The translations under genes and the position numbers were made by a program. The notes under the pieces were generated by a model. It was given only the letters and a program-made list of their open reading frames with translations. It was not told where the DNA came from and did not search any database. 6,482 nucleotides of DNA from Actinomycetes bacterium (GTDB lineage Bacteria; Actinomycetota; Actinomycetes; Propionibacteriales; Propionibacteriaceae): positions 1-6,482 of the forward strand of contig JAEZGC010000096.1 in the NCBI GenBank assembly GCA_023437345.1, written 5' to 3'. Position 1 is the stretch's first letter. Every line of letters begins with the position of its first letter. Of the stretch, positions 1 through 5,798 are shown one piece after another.

Positions 1-842
1 GGCTGCAGCAGGGCGGCGGCGGCCCCGGTGGCGACGCAGGCGCCGACCGGGAACCCGTTGCCGAGGCCCTTGGCGAAGGTCACGACGTCGGCGGTGACCC
101 CGCTGGGCGCGCTGGCCAGCCACTCCCCGCACCTGCCCATTCCGGTCTGCACCTCGTCCAGCCACAGCAGGGCGCCGGCCCGGCTGGTCAGCTCGCGGGC
201 GTCCGCCAGGAAGCCGGAGGGTGGCTCCACGACTCCGTTCTCGCCCTGGATCGGCTCGACGACCACGGCGGCCACCGAATCGTCAAGCGCCGCCGCCAGC
301 GCGGCCGCGTCACCGTACGGGACGAAGGTCACCTCGCCGGGCAGCGGCTCGAAGGGTTCGCGGTACTTCGGGTTCGAGGTCAGCGCCAGCGCGCCGAGCG
401 AGCGGCCGTGGAAGGAGCCTTCCATGGCGATCAGCCTGCGGCGCCCGGTGAGCCGCGAGATCTTGAACCCCGCCTCGTTGGCCTCGGTGCCGGAGTTGGT
501 GAAGAACACCCGCGCCGGCGTGCCGGGCGCGTTGGCGGTGGTGACGGCGGCGAGGCGTTCGGCCAGCGCCACCTGGGTGGGGGTGGCGAAGAAGTTCGAG
601 ACATGGCCAAGGGTCGACAACTGGGCAGAGATCGCGCCCAGCACCTGGGGATGGGCGTGGCCCAGCGCGTTCACCGCCAGCCCGGCGAGCAGGTCGAGGT
701 AGCGGCGGCCGTCGGCATCCCACAGGTAGGACCCCTCGCCCCTGACGAACACCCGCTTCGGCGGGCCAAAGGTGTTCATCATCACCGCCTGGTAGCGGCC
801 GGTGAGCGCGGCGTTGCCGCCCTCGGCAGTCTGGACGCTCAC
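1..842 (-). CDS. argD: Acetylornithine aminotransferase ArgD (3' end cut by window edge)
   Basis: PLP-dependent class III aminotransferase that converts N-acetylglutamate semialdehyde plus glutamate to N-acetylornithine plus 2-oxoglutarate in the cytoplasm. About 280 residues are visible of the roughly 400 usual for the family, so the C-terminal third is missing. Seen in order: the LLAGLAVNALGHAHP segment (51-65), phosphate-binding SGTEANE (117-123), cofactor-stacking SFHGRS (143-148), VVEPIQGENG (194-203), the PLP-binding aspartate D229 in LDEVQTGMGR, and the Schiff-base lysine K258 in FAKGLGNGFPVGA. The GTG start overlaps the argB stop by 4 nt (GTGA) and has a GAGG 10 nt upstream. The later ATGs at codons 21-22 would remove conserved N-terminal sequence. 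ArgD enzymes often also serve in lysine synthesis as succinyl-DAP aminotransferase. By motifs alone this could be another ornithine-type aminotransferase; its place after argCJB makes ArgD nearly certain. Confidence 0.96.
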   Translation of the reverse strand, partial: MSVQTAEGGNAALTGRYQAVMMNTFGPPKRVFVRGEGSYLWDADGRRYLDLLAGLAVNALGHAHPQVLGAISAQLSTLGHVSNFFATPTQVALAERLAAVTTANAPGTPARVFFTNSGTEANEAGFKISRLTGRRRLIAMEGSFHGRSLGALALTSNPKYREPFEPLPGEVTFVPYGDAAALAAALDDSVAAVVVEPIQGENGVVEPPSGFLADARELTSRAGALLWLDEVQTGMGRCGEWLASAPSGVTADVVTFAKGLGNGFPVGACVATGAAAALLQ

Positions 843-1738
843 GGCGCCAGCGCCTCGGCTGCGGCAGCCGGACCGAGCACCATGGTGCCGTTGCCCTCGT
901 CGGTGAAGATCTCCAGCAGCAGGGCGTGCGGCACCCGTCCGTCGATCACCGTCGCCTTCGGCACGCCCGCCCTGACTGCCTGCAGGCAGGCCTCCATCTT
1001 CGGGATCATCCCCGAGGCGAGGGTCGGCAGCAGTGCCTCGAGGTCGGACGCGGAGATCTCGCGGATGATCTCGGTGCTGGCGGGCCAGTCGGCGTACAGC
1101 CCCGCCACGTCGGTCAGCACGACCAGCCGCTCGGCGCCCAGCGCGGCGGCGAGCGCCCCTGCCGCGGTGTCGGCGTTCACGTTGTGCACCTGACCGTCCT
1201 CGTCCGGCGCGACAGTGGCGACCACGGGTATCCGTCCGGCGTTGATCAGGTCGAGGACGGCTTCGGGACGCACTTCTGTGACCTCGCCGACCAGCCCGAG
1301 GTCGACCTCCTCGCCGTCCAGGGTGATCCCCTTGCGGACCGCGGTGAGCAGTCCGGCGTCCTCGCCGGACAACCCGACGGCCAGCGGGCCGTGGCCGTTG
1401 AGCAGGCCGACGAGCTCGCGGTTCACCTGCCCCATCAGTACCATCCTGACGACGTCCATCGCCTCCGGGGTGGTGACCCGCAGCCCGCCGCGGAACTCGC
1501 TGGAGATGCCGAGCCGCTTCAACATCGCCGAGATCTGGGGTCCGCCGCCGTGGACGACCACCGGGCGCACCCCGACCGTGTGCAGGAACACTATGTCGCG
1601 GGCGAAGGCGGCCTTCAGCTCGTCGTCGACCATGGCGTTGCCGCCGTACTTGATCACCATCGTGGTGCCGACGTACTGCTCGAGCCAGGGCAGCGCCTCA
1701 ATCAGGATCGAGGCCTTGCTCAGCGCATCGGGGCTCAT
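839..1738 (-). CDS. argB: Acetylglutamate kinase ArgB
   Basis: Amino-acid kinase family enzyme that phosphorylates N-acetyl-L-glutamate with ATP, usually the controlled step of the cyclic arginine pathway. The 299-residue protein is full length. It shows KYGGNAM (30-36, with phosphate-binding K30), substrate-loop HGGGPQI (63-69), the acetylglutamate-binding region around R87, NVNADTAAG (186-194, with catalytic D190), TDVAGLY (209-215), GMIPKMEA (243-250, with catalytic K247) and the C-terminal GNGTMV (282-287). About 29 residues precede the first strand and look helical (SKASILIEALPWLEQY). That extension is the family hallmark of hexameric, arginine-inhibited kinases, so feedback inhibition is inferred. 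The ATG overlaps the argJ stop (ATGA) and has a GGAG 8 nt upstream. The stop overlaps the argD GTG. Confidence 0.97.
   Translation of the reverse strand: MSPDALSKASILIEALPWLEQYVGTTMVIKYGGNAMVDDELKAAFARDIVFLHTVGVRPVVVHGGGPQISAMLKRLGISSEFRGGLRVTTPEAMDVVRMVLMGQVNRELVGLLNGHGPLAVGLSGEDAGLLTAVRKGITLDGEEVDLGLVGEVTEVRPEAVLDLINAGRIPVVATVAPDEDGQVHNVNADTAAGALAAALGAERLVVLTDVAGLYADWPASTEIIREISASDLEALLPTLASGMIPKMEACLQAVRAGVPKATVIDGRVPHALLLEIFTDEGNGTMVLGPAAAAEALAP
853..856 (-). promoter_or_regulatory. Ribosome binding site of argD
   Basis: GAGG inside the 3' end of argB, 10 nt before the GTG at 842. It supports the overlapping GTG over the in-frame ATGs at codons 21-22. Confidence 0.55.
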
Positions 1739-2889
1739 GTGGAGTACTCCGCGTTCTCTTTGACGTAGTCGTAGGTCAGGTCGTTGGTCCAGATCGCCGC
1801 CGACTCGTCCCCGGCGTGAAGGTTCACCTCGACCACCACCTCGCGGCCGGCGAGGCTCACCTCGGAACGGTCGGCACCCAGCTGACCGGCGAGGAAGACC
1901 CCCACCCCGTTGAAGGACACGTCGACCAGGTCCGGGTCGAAGGCTGCCGACGTCGTGCCGGCAGCTGCCAGCACCCGCCCCCAGTTCGGGTCATTGCCGA
2001 AGATGGCGCACTTGAACAGGTTGCTGCGGGCGATCGCCCGCGCCACCTCGAGGGCGTCGGCCTCGCTGGCGGCGCCGCTCACCCGCACCTCTATGTCGTG
2101 GGCCGAGCCCTCGGCGTCTGCCAGCAACTGGCGCGCGAGCGACGCGCACACCCCGGTCAGCGCCTCGCCGAACTCGGCGGGGTCGGCCGCCACACCGCTG
2201 GCGCCGCTGGCGAGGATCACCACCGTGTCGTTGGTGGACATGCACCCGTCGGAGTCCGTGCGGTCGAAGGTGAACCCGGTGGCGGTCCGCAGCGCATCGG
2301 AGAGCGCTTCGGGGTCGACGACGGCGTCGGTGGTGAGAACCACCAGCATCGTCGCCAGGGCCGGGGCCAGCATGCCGGCGCCCTTGGCCATACCGCCGAT
2401 GGTCCACCCCGACGGCGAGGTGTGGATCGCCTCCTTGGTCACGGCGTCGGTGGTCAGGATCGCCTCCGCGGCCGACGGGCCGCCGGCATGCGACAGGTCC
2501 TGTGCAGCGAGCTGCACACCGTCCAGCACCTTGTCCATCGGCAGACGGACGCCGATCAGCCCGGTCGAGCAGACAGCGACATCCGCCGGGTCGCAGCCCA
2601 CCTCGGCCGCCGTCCACTCGGCCATCTGGCGGGCGTCGGCGAAGCCGGCGTCGCCGGTGCAGGCGTTGGCGCCGCCGGAGTTCAGCACGACCGCGGCGAG
2701 CCGGCCGTCGGCCAGCGCCTGCCGGCTCCACAGCACGGGCGCGGCCTGGAACCGGTTGGTGGTGAACACGGCTGCGGCGTGGGCGTCCGGCCCCTCGTTG
2801 ACGATCAGGGCCAGGTCGGGGTTGCCGGACGCCTTCAGCCCTGCGGTCACGCCGGCGGCGAGGAAGCCTTTTGCAGCTGTCACGCTCAC
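1735..2889 (-). CDS. argJ: Glutamate N-acetyltransferase / ornithine acetyltransferase ArgJ
   Basis: Transfers the acetyl group from N-acetylornithine to glutamate, releasing ornithine and recycling acetylglutamate; bifunctional members also use acetyl-CoA. The GTG start gives 384 residues, the usual family length. The reading frame stays open far upstream inside argC, but the conserved protein begins at VSVTAAKGFLAAGV. This GTG has AGGAG at a 7-nt spacing and overlaps the argC stop (GTGA). The precursor self-cleaves into alpha and beta chains at the A179-T180 bond in KGAGMLAPALATML, with T180 as the nucleophile of the mature enzyme. Also visible are oxyanion-hole STGLIG (108-113), NSGGANACTG (70-79), DGCMSTNDT (214-222), GNDPNWGR (298-305) and the C-terminal DLTYDYVKENAEYST. 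The sequence does not show whether the enzyme is mono- or bifunctional. Confidence 0.97.
   Translation of the reverse strand: MSVTAAKGFLAAGVTAGLKASGNPDLALIVNEGPDAHAAAVFTTNRFQAAPVLWSRQALADGRLAAVVLNSGGANACTGDAGFADARQMAEWTAAEVGCDPADVAVCSTGLIGVRLPMDKVLDGVQLAAQDLSHAGGPSAAEAILTTDAVTKEAIHTSPSGWTIGGMAKGAGMLAPALATMLVVLTTDAVVDPEALSDALRTATGFTFDRTDSDGCMSTNDTVVILASGASGVAADPAEFGEALTGVCASLARQLLADAEGSAHDIEVRVSGAASEADALEVARAIARSNLFKCAIFGNDPNWGRVLAAAGTTSAAFDPDLVDVSFNGVGVFLAGQLGADRSEVSLAGREVVVEVNLHAGDESAAIWTNDLTYDYVKENAEYST
1747..1750 (-). promoter_or_regulatory. Ribosome binding site of argB
   Basis: GGAG within the last codons of argJ, 8 nt before the argB ATG at 1738. It supports this ATG as the start, together with the N-terminal helix it encodes. 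Confidence 0.65.
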
Positions 2890-3941
2890 GGTGCCACTCC
2901 TACGGTTGTCAGGCCGGTGGTCTCCGGCAGTCCGAGCGCGAGGTTCATCGACTGGACCGCCGCCCCGGCGGTCCCCTTGACCAGGTTGTCGAGGGCGCAG
3001 ATCGCCACCACACGGCCGGCCCGCTCGTCGACGCTGACCTGCACAAGGGCGGTGTTCGCCCCCAGCGTGGCAGCGGTGGCGGGCCACTGCCCCTCCGGGA
3101 GCAGGTGGACGAAGGGCTCGTCGGCGTAGGCCCGCTCCCAGGCGGACCTGACGTCGCCCGGGTCGGCGCCTTCGGCCAGCCGTGCGGTGCAGGTGGCGAG
3201 GATCCCGCGGGCCATCGGGACGAGGGTCGGGGTGAAGCTGATCCTGACCCGCCCGGCGCCGGCCTTGCCGAGGTTCTGCTCGATCTCGGGGATGTGGCGG
3301 TGCACCCCACCGACCGCGTACGGGCTGGCGCCGCCGAGGATCTCGGAGGCGAGCAGGTGGGGCTTCAGGGCCTTCCCGGCGCCGCTGACCCCGTTCGCCA
3401 GCACCGCAACCAGATCGGTCGGCTCGATCACGTCGGCCAGCACTCCGGGTGCGAGGGCGAAGGTCACCGCCGTGACATTGCACCCGGGCACGGCGATCCG
3501 CGCGGCGCCGCGGAGGTTCTCGCGCTGGCGTCCGCCGCCGGCCAGCAGCAGCTCAGGCATGCCGTAGGTCCACGTGCCGGGGTGGTCCCCGCCGTACCAG
3601 GCCTGCCAGGCAGCGGCCGACTCAAGTCGGTGGTCGGCGCCCAGGTCGACAAGGAGCGAGTCCGGCGAGCGGGCCTCCAGTTCGGCGGCCAGCTCGCCCG
3701 AGGCGCCGTGCGGCAGGGCCAGGCAGATCACGTCGTGCCCGGCCAGCGTCGCGGCGTCGGTGTCGGCGACCACGCGGTCGGCCAGCGGCAGCAGGTGCGG
3801 GTGGTGGGCGCCGAGGCGGTCGCCGGCGCTGGTCCGGGCGGTCAGCGCGCCGATCTGCGCGTCGGGATGGTTGAGCAGGACGCGGAGCGTCTCACCACCG
3901 GCATACCCGGTGGCCCCGGCCACCGCCACGGAGAAGGTCAC
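2886..3941 (-). CDS. argC: N-acetyl-gamma-glutamyl-phosphate reductase ArgC
   Basis: NADPH-dependent reductase that converts N-acetylglutamyl phosphate to N-acetylglutamate 5-semialdehyde. From the GTG at 3941 it has 351 residues, normal for the family. It shows the Rossmann nucleotide-binding loop GATGYAGGE (9-17), LALPHGAS (74-81), VDLGADHRL (98-106), the catalytic cysteine C154 in VPGCNVTAVT, ANGVSGAGK (182-190), the catalytic histidine H216 in HRHIPEIEQ, and the C-terminal DNLVKGTAGAAVQSMN (318-333). The frame is open to an ATG at 4061, but the added residues are not family-like and would run through the divergent control region into the neighbouring gene. No Shine-Dalgarno sequence precedes the GTG. 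Instead CATAGT ends 7 nt before it, which suggests a leaderless mRNA beginning at the start codon. It is the first gene of the operon; its stop overlaps the argJ GTG. Confidence 0.96.
   Translation of the reverse strand: MTFSVAVAGATGYAGGETLRVLLNHPDAQIGALTARTSAGDRLGAHHPHLLPLADRVVADTDAATLAGHDVICLALPHGASGELAAELEARSPDSLLVDLGADHRLESAAAWQAWYGGDHPGTWTYGMPELLLAGGGRQRENLRGAARIAVPGCNVTAVTFALAPGVLADVIEPTDLVAVLANGVSGAGKALKPHLLASEILGGASPYAVGGVHRHIPEIEQNLGKAGAGRVRISFTPTLVPMARGILATCTARLAEGADPGDVRSAWERAYADEPFVHLLPEGQWPATAATLGANTALVQVSVDERAGRVVAICALDNLVKGTAGAAVQSMNLALGLPETTGLTTVGVAP
2897..2901 (-). promoter_or_regulatory. Ribosome binding site of argJ
   Basis: AGGAG within the last codons of argC, 7 nt before the GTG at 2889. 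This decides the argJ start, because the argJ frame stays open about 600 nt further upstream in antiphase with argC. Confidence 0.75.
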
Positions 3942-3976
3942 GGAATGACTATGCCAGACGCGGCATGAATATTCCA
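3942..3976 (-). promoter_or_regulatory. Candidate leaderless promoter of the argCJBD operon
   Basis: On the minus strand CATAGT (3953-3948) places its last T exactly 7 nt before the G of the argC GTG, the spacing expected if transcription starts at the start codon. It matches 4 of 6 bases of TATAAT, including the key -11 A and -7 T. A weak -35 match, TGGAAT (3976-3971), sits at a 17-nt spacing. There is no Shine-Dalgarno sequence, which fits leaderless translation, common in actinobacteria. The exact start is inferred. Confidence 0.4.
3951..3974. promoter_or_regulatory. Candidate operator: two adjacent symmetric elements before argC
   Basis: An inverted repeat ATGCC-N6-GGCAT (3951-3966) is followed directly by the perfect 8-bp palindrome GAATATTC (3967-3974). 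Together they run from the candidate -10 to the -35 region of the argC promoter, where a repressor would act. The AT-rich core stands out in a GC-rich setting. The halves TGAAT and ATTC recall ArgR boxes, but the 4-bp centre of the classical E. coli box is absent, so assignment to ArgR is an inference. Confidence 0.3.
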
Positions 3977-4008
3977 TCTGAGTCCGCGGTGCGTCGCGTC
4001 GGCGGGCG

Positions 4009-4014
4009 TAGCGT
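4009..4014 (+). promoter_or_regulatory. Candidate -10 element for the GNAT gene
   Basis: TAGCGT fits the actinobacterial TANNNT pattern and would start transcription near 4021, leaving a leader of about 21 nt before the ATG at 4042. No -35 element is recognisable at 17-18 nt. The leader holds only a weak purine-rich GGGA (4032-4035), 6 nt before the ATG. Confidence 0.3.
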
Positions 4015-4041
4015 GGAACCGTCCAACCCACGGGAACCGCC

Positions 4042-4947
4042 ATGGCCGCGCCAGACACCATCGTCGCCCGCCGCTACCACCACCAAGGGTTCGCGGGCGA
4101 CCACCGGGCAGTGCGCCAGTTCCTGCTGCGGATCCACGACGCCACCCCCGAGTTCGGCTGGGGACGCTGGGAGTGGGCCTTCTGCCTGCCCTACCTCGAC
4201 TGGGACCAGGTGCACCGGATCGGGGTGTGGGAGTCCGACGGCGAGGTGGTCGGGCTGGCCACCTACGAGTCGGGCCTCGGCGACGCCCACCTCGTCGTCG
4301 ACCCGCGCCACCGCACCCGGCTGCTGCCCGACCTGGTCGCCCACGCGCTCGCCGAGCTGAACGACTGCTCCGGGGTGCGGATCCTGGTCGGGCAGGAGGA
4401 GGACGACCTGGCGGGGCTGCTCGCCGGGCGGGGCTTCGCGCCGCAGCCGTGGGGCGAGGCGACGGCAGTCCTCGACCTCACCGTGGCACGCCCCTACGCC
4501 GTCCCGCAGGGGTACCGGGTCTCCTGCCAGGCCGAGGGGATCGACATCGCCCGCTTCAACCGGTGCCTGTGGGACGGCTTCGACCACGACGGCCCGGCGC
4601 CCGACGACGAGGAGTCGCTGCGCTGGCGCCGCAGCAGCCTCAGCGCGCCGTCCCACCTGCCCGAGCTCAACACGTTCGTGATCGCCCCGGACGGCGAGTA
4701 CGCGTCCTACTGCGGGATCTTCTACGACCCGGCGACCGACTTCCTGCTGGTCGAGCCGGTCTGCACCCAGGCCCGCCACCGGCGCAAGGGGTGCGGCAGG
4801 GCTGCCGTCCTGGCTGCCGTCACGCGGGCCGCGACGCTCGGTGCCCGCGTCGCCTACGTGGGCTCCGACCAGCAGTTCTACTACGACCTCGGCTTCACGC
4901 CGTTCCACACCGCCACCTGGTGGCACCGGCAGCTGGCCGCCGGCTGA
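4042..4947 (+). CDS. Two-domain GNAT-family N-acetyltransferase, substrate unknown
   Basis: A 301-residue soluble protein that should transfer an acyl group from acyl-CoA to an unknown amine. The C-terminal half (about 155-301) is a recognisable GNAT fold. Its acetyl-CoA loop is R247-x-x-G250-x-G252 in ARHRRKGCGRAAVL, preceded by the beta-4-like FLLVEPVCT (234-242) and followed by AYVGSDQQFYYDLGF (271-285), the usual closing strand and helix with Y280/Y281 as possible catalytic tyrosines. The N-terminal half (about 8-148) has GNAT-like spacing (GEVVGLATY, then HLVVDPRHRTRLLPDL, then LAGRGFAPQPWGEA), but its loop lacks the RxxGxG signature. This suggests a tandem protein with one active and one degenerate domain. 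The arrangement resembles mycothiol synthase MshD, but the C-terminal motifs differ, so that name is not applied. No signal peptide or membrane segment is seen. It diverges from argC; a link to arginine is unproven. Confidence 0.88.
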   Translation: MAAPDTIVARRYHHQGFAGDHRAVRQFLLRIHDATPEFGWGRWEWAFCLPYLDWDQVHRIGVWESDGEVVGLATYESGLGDAHLVVDPRHRTRLLPDLVAHALAELNDCSGVRILVGQEEDDLAGLLAGRGFAPQPWGEATAVLDLTVARPYAVPQGYRVSCQAEGIDIARFNRCLWDGFDHDGPAPDDEESLRWRRSSLSAPSHLPELNTFVIAPDGEYASYCGIFYDPATDFLLVEPVCTQARHRRKGCGRAAVLAAVTRAATLGARVAYVGSDQQFYYDLGFTPFHTATWWHRQLAAG

Positions 4948-4952
4948 CCGGC
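4939..4952. terminator. Possible short hairpin at the convergent gene ends
   Basis: GCCGG-CTGA-CCGGC forms a 5-bp all-GC stem with a 4-nt loop that contains the GNAT stop codon, next to the HAD stop. No U-run follows on either strand and the stem is short, so a terminator role is only possible. It is the only candidate in the 6-nt gap between the two genes. Confidence 0.2.
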
Positions 4953-4953
4953 T

Positions 4954-5733
4954 TCAGAGCAGTTCGGCCAGGTCGTCAACCCCGGCCAGCATCAGGTCAG
5001 GGCGGAACGGGAAGGTCTCCACGTCGGCGGCCGAGGTGACCCCGGTGAGGACGAGGACGGTGAGCAGGCCCGCCTCCATCCCGGCCACGATGTCGGTGTC
5101 CATCCGGTCGCCGATCATCGCCGTGGTCTCCGAGTGCGCCTCGATCCGGTTCATCGCCGAGCGGAACATCATCGGGTTGGGCTTGCCGACCACGTACGGC
5201 GACCGGTTGGTGGCGGCGGTGATCATCGCGGCCACCGCGCCGGTCGCCGGCAGCAGGCCGTCACGGCTCGGGCCGGTCGCGTCGGGGTTGGTGACTATGA
5301 AGCGGGCGCCGTCCACGATCAACCGGCAGGCGGTGGTGATCGCCTCGAAGGAGTAGCTGCGGGTCTCGCCCAGCACGACGAAGTCCGGGTCAGCGTCGGT
5401 CAGCACGAACCCTGCCTCGTGCAGCGCGGTGGTCAGGCCAGCCTCGCCCAGCACGAAGGCAGTCTTGTTGCCCGGCTGCTGCTGCAGGAAGGACGCGGTC
5501 GCCATCGCCGAGGTCCAGATGTTCTCCTCGGGAATCGGCAGGCCGGAACGGGCCAGCCGGGCGGCGAGGTCGCGGGCGGTGAATATCGAGTTGTTGGTCA
5601 GCACCAGGAACCGCTTCGAGGTGGTCACCCACCTGTCGACGAGTTCGGCGGCGCCGGGCAGCGGGACGTCCTCGTGGACGAGCACGCCGTCCATGTCGGT
5701 GAGGAAGCACTCGATGTCACGCAAGGTCCGCAT
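4954..5733 (-). CDS. NagD-like HAD-superfamily (class IIA) sugar/nucleotide phosphatase
   Basis: A 259-residue cytoplasmic phosphatase with all four HAD motifs: I, DMDGVL (13-18; nucleophile D13, acid/base D15); II, LTNNS (45-49); III, K184 in VVGKPNP; IV, GDRMDTDI (208-215; Mg-binding D209 and D214). The cap between motifs II and III (about 60-180) and the length fit the NagD / 4-nitrophenylphosphatase / phosphoglycolate phosphatase subgroup. FIVTNPD (145-151) and LLPATGAVAAMI (160-171) are typical of it. The physiological substrate cannot be read from sequence; sugar phosphates, phosphoglycolate or nucleotide monophosphates are possible. The ATG has a strong AAAGGA at 7 nt. The gene converges on the GNAT gene and diverges from hemD. 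It appears to be a single-gene unit. Confidence 0.93.
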   Translation of the reverse strand: MRTLRDIECFLTDMDGVLVHEDVPLPGAAELVDRWVTTSKRFLVLTNNSIFTARDLAARLARSGLPIPEENIWTSAMATASFLQQQPGNKTAFVLGEAGLTTALHEAGFVLTDADPDFVVLGETRSYSFEAITTACRLIVDGARFIVTNPDATGPSRDGLLPATGAVAAMITAATNRSPYVVGKPNPMMFRSAMNRIEAHSETTAMIGDRMDTDIVAGMEAGLLTVLVLTGVTSAADVETFPFRPDLMLAGVDDLAELL

Positions 5734-5740
5734 GCCGCCA

Positions 5741-5746
5741 TCCTTT
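5741..5746 (-). promoter_or_regulatory. Ribosome binding site of the HAD phosphatase
   Basis: AAAGGA, 7 nt before the ATG at 5733, is the best Shine-Dalgarno match among the genes in the window. It fixes the start and implies a transcribed leader, unlike its divergent neighbour. Confidence 0.75.
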
Positions 5747-5786
5747 CACCCCACGGCCGCGGTGGCCGCGTGGCGGTCGGGTGCGG

Positions 5787-5796
5787 CACGATCGTG
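5787..5796. promoter_or_regulatory. Perfect 10-bp palindrome with possible -10 elements on both strands
   Basis: CACGATCGTG reads identically on both strands. With one mismatched pair it extends to 16 bp (5784-5799). On the plus strand CACGAT (5787-5792) ends exactly 7 nt before the hemD GTG, a spacing that would make a leaderless transcript. On the minus strand the same hexamer (5796-5791) would start a leader of about 50 nt for the HAD gene. No convincing -35 is seen for either. It could instead be an operator for a dimeric regulator, or a chance palindrome. Confidence 0.3.
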
Positions 5797-5798
5797 GC

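Noticed and set aside
926..1768. Plus-strand open frame of about 280 codons opposite argB
   Set aside because: It is antisense to a complete, motif-rich ArgB and has compositional shadow features only.
2319..2457. Repeated LTTDAV-coding segments in argJ
   Set aside because: Both copies fall at positions where ArgJ proteins normally carry TTD or TDA motifs, so this is family sequence and not a duplication.
1816..3129. Long plus-strand open frame (about 437 codons) opposite argJ
   Set aside because: Its residues are rich in G, R, H, A and V with no motif, and it lies antisense to a fully motif-supported argJ. Long antisense open frames are expected in high-GC coding DNA.
2890..3483. Upstream extension of the argJ frame into argC
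   Set aside because: The extension is arginine/proline-rich low-complexity sequence overlapping argC in another frame. The AGGAG site and family length fix the start at 2889.
3942..4061. ATG-started extension of argC to 4061
   Set aside because: The 40 extra residues lack the ArgC N-terminal pattern and would overlap the GNAT start and the control region. The Rossmann strand begins right after the GTG at 3941.
3949..4926. Minus-strand open frame (about 325 codons) opposite the GNAT gene
   Set aside because: No motifs and a G/V/R/E-biased composition typical of the antisense frame. The plus-strand product has clear GNAT motifs.
5755..5772. Imperfect 9-nt tandem repeat GGCCGCGGT / GGCCGCGTG between the HAD gene and hemD
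   Set aside because: Only two short GC-rich copies. This is compatible with base composition and no function is visible.
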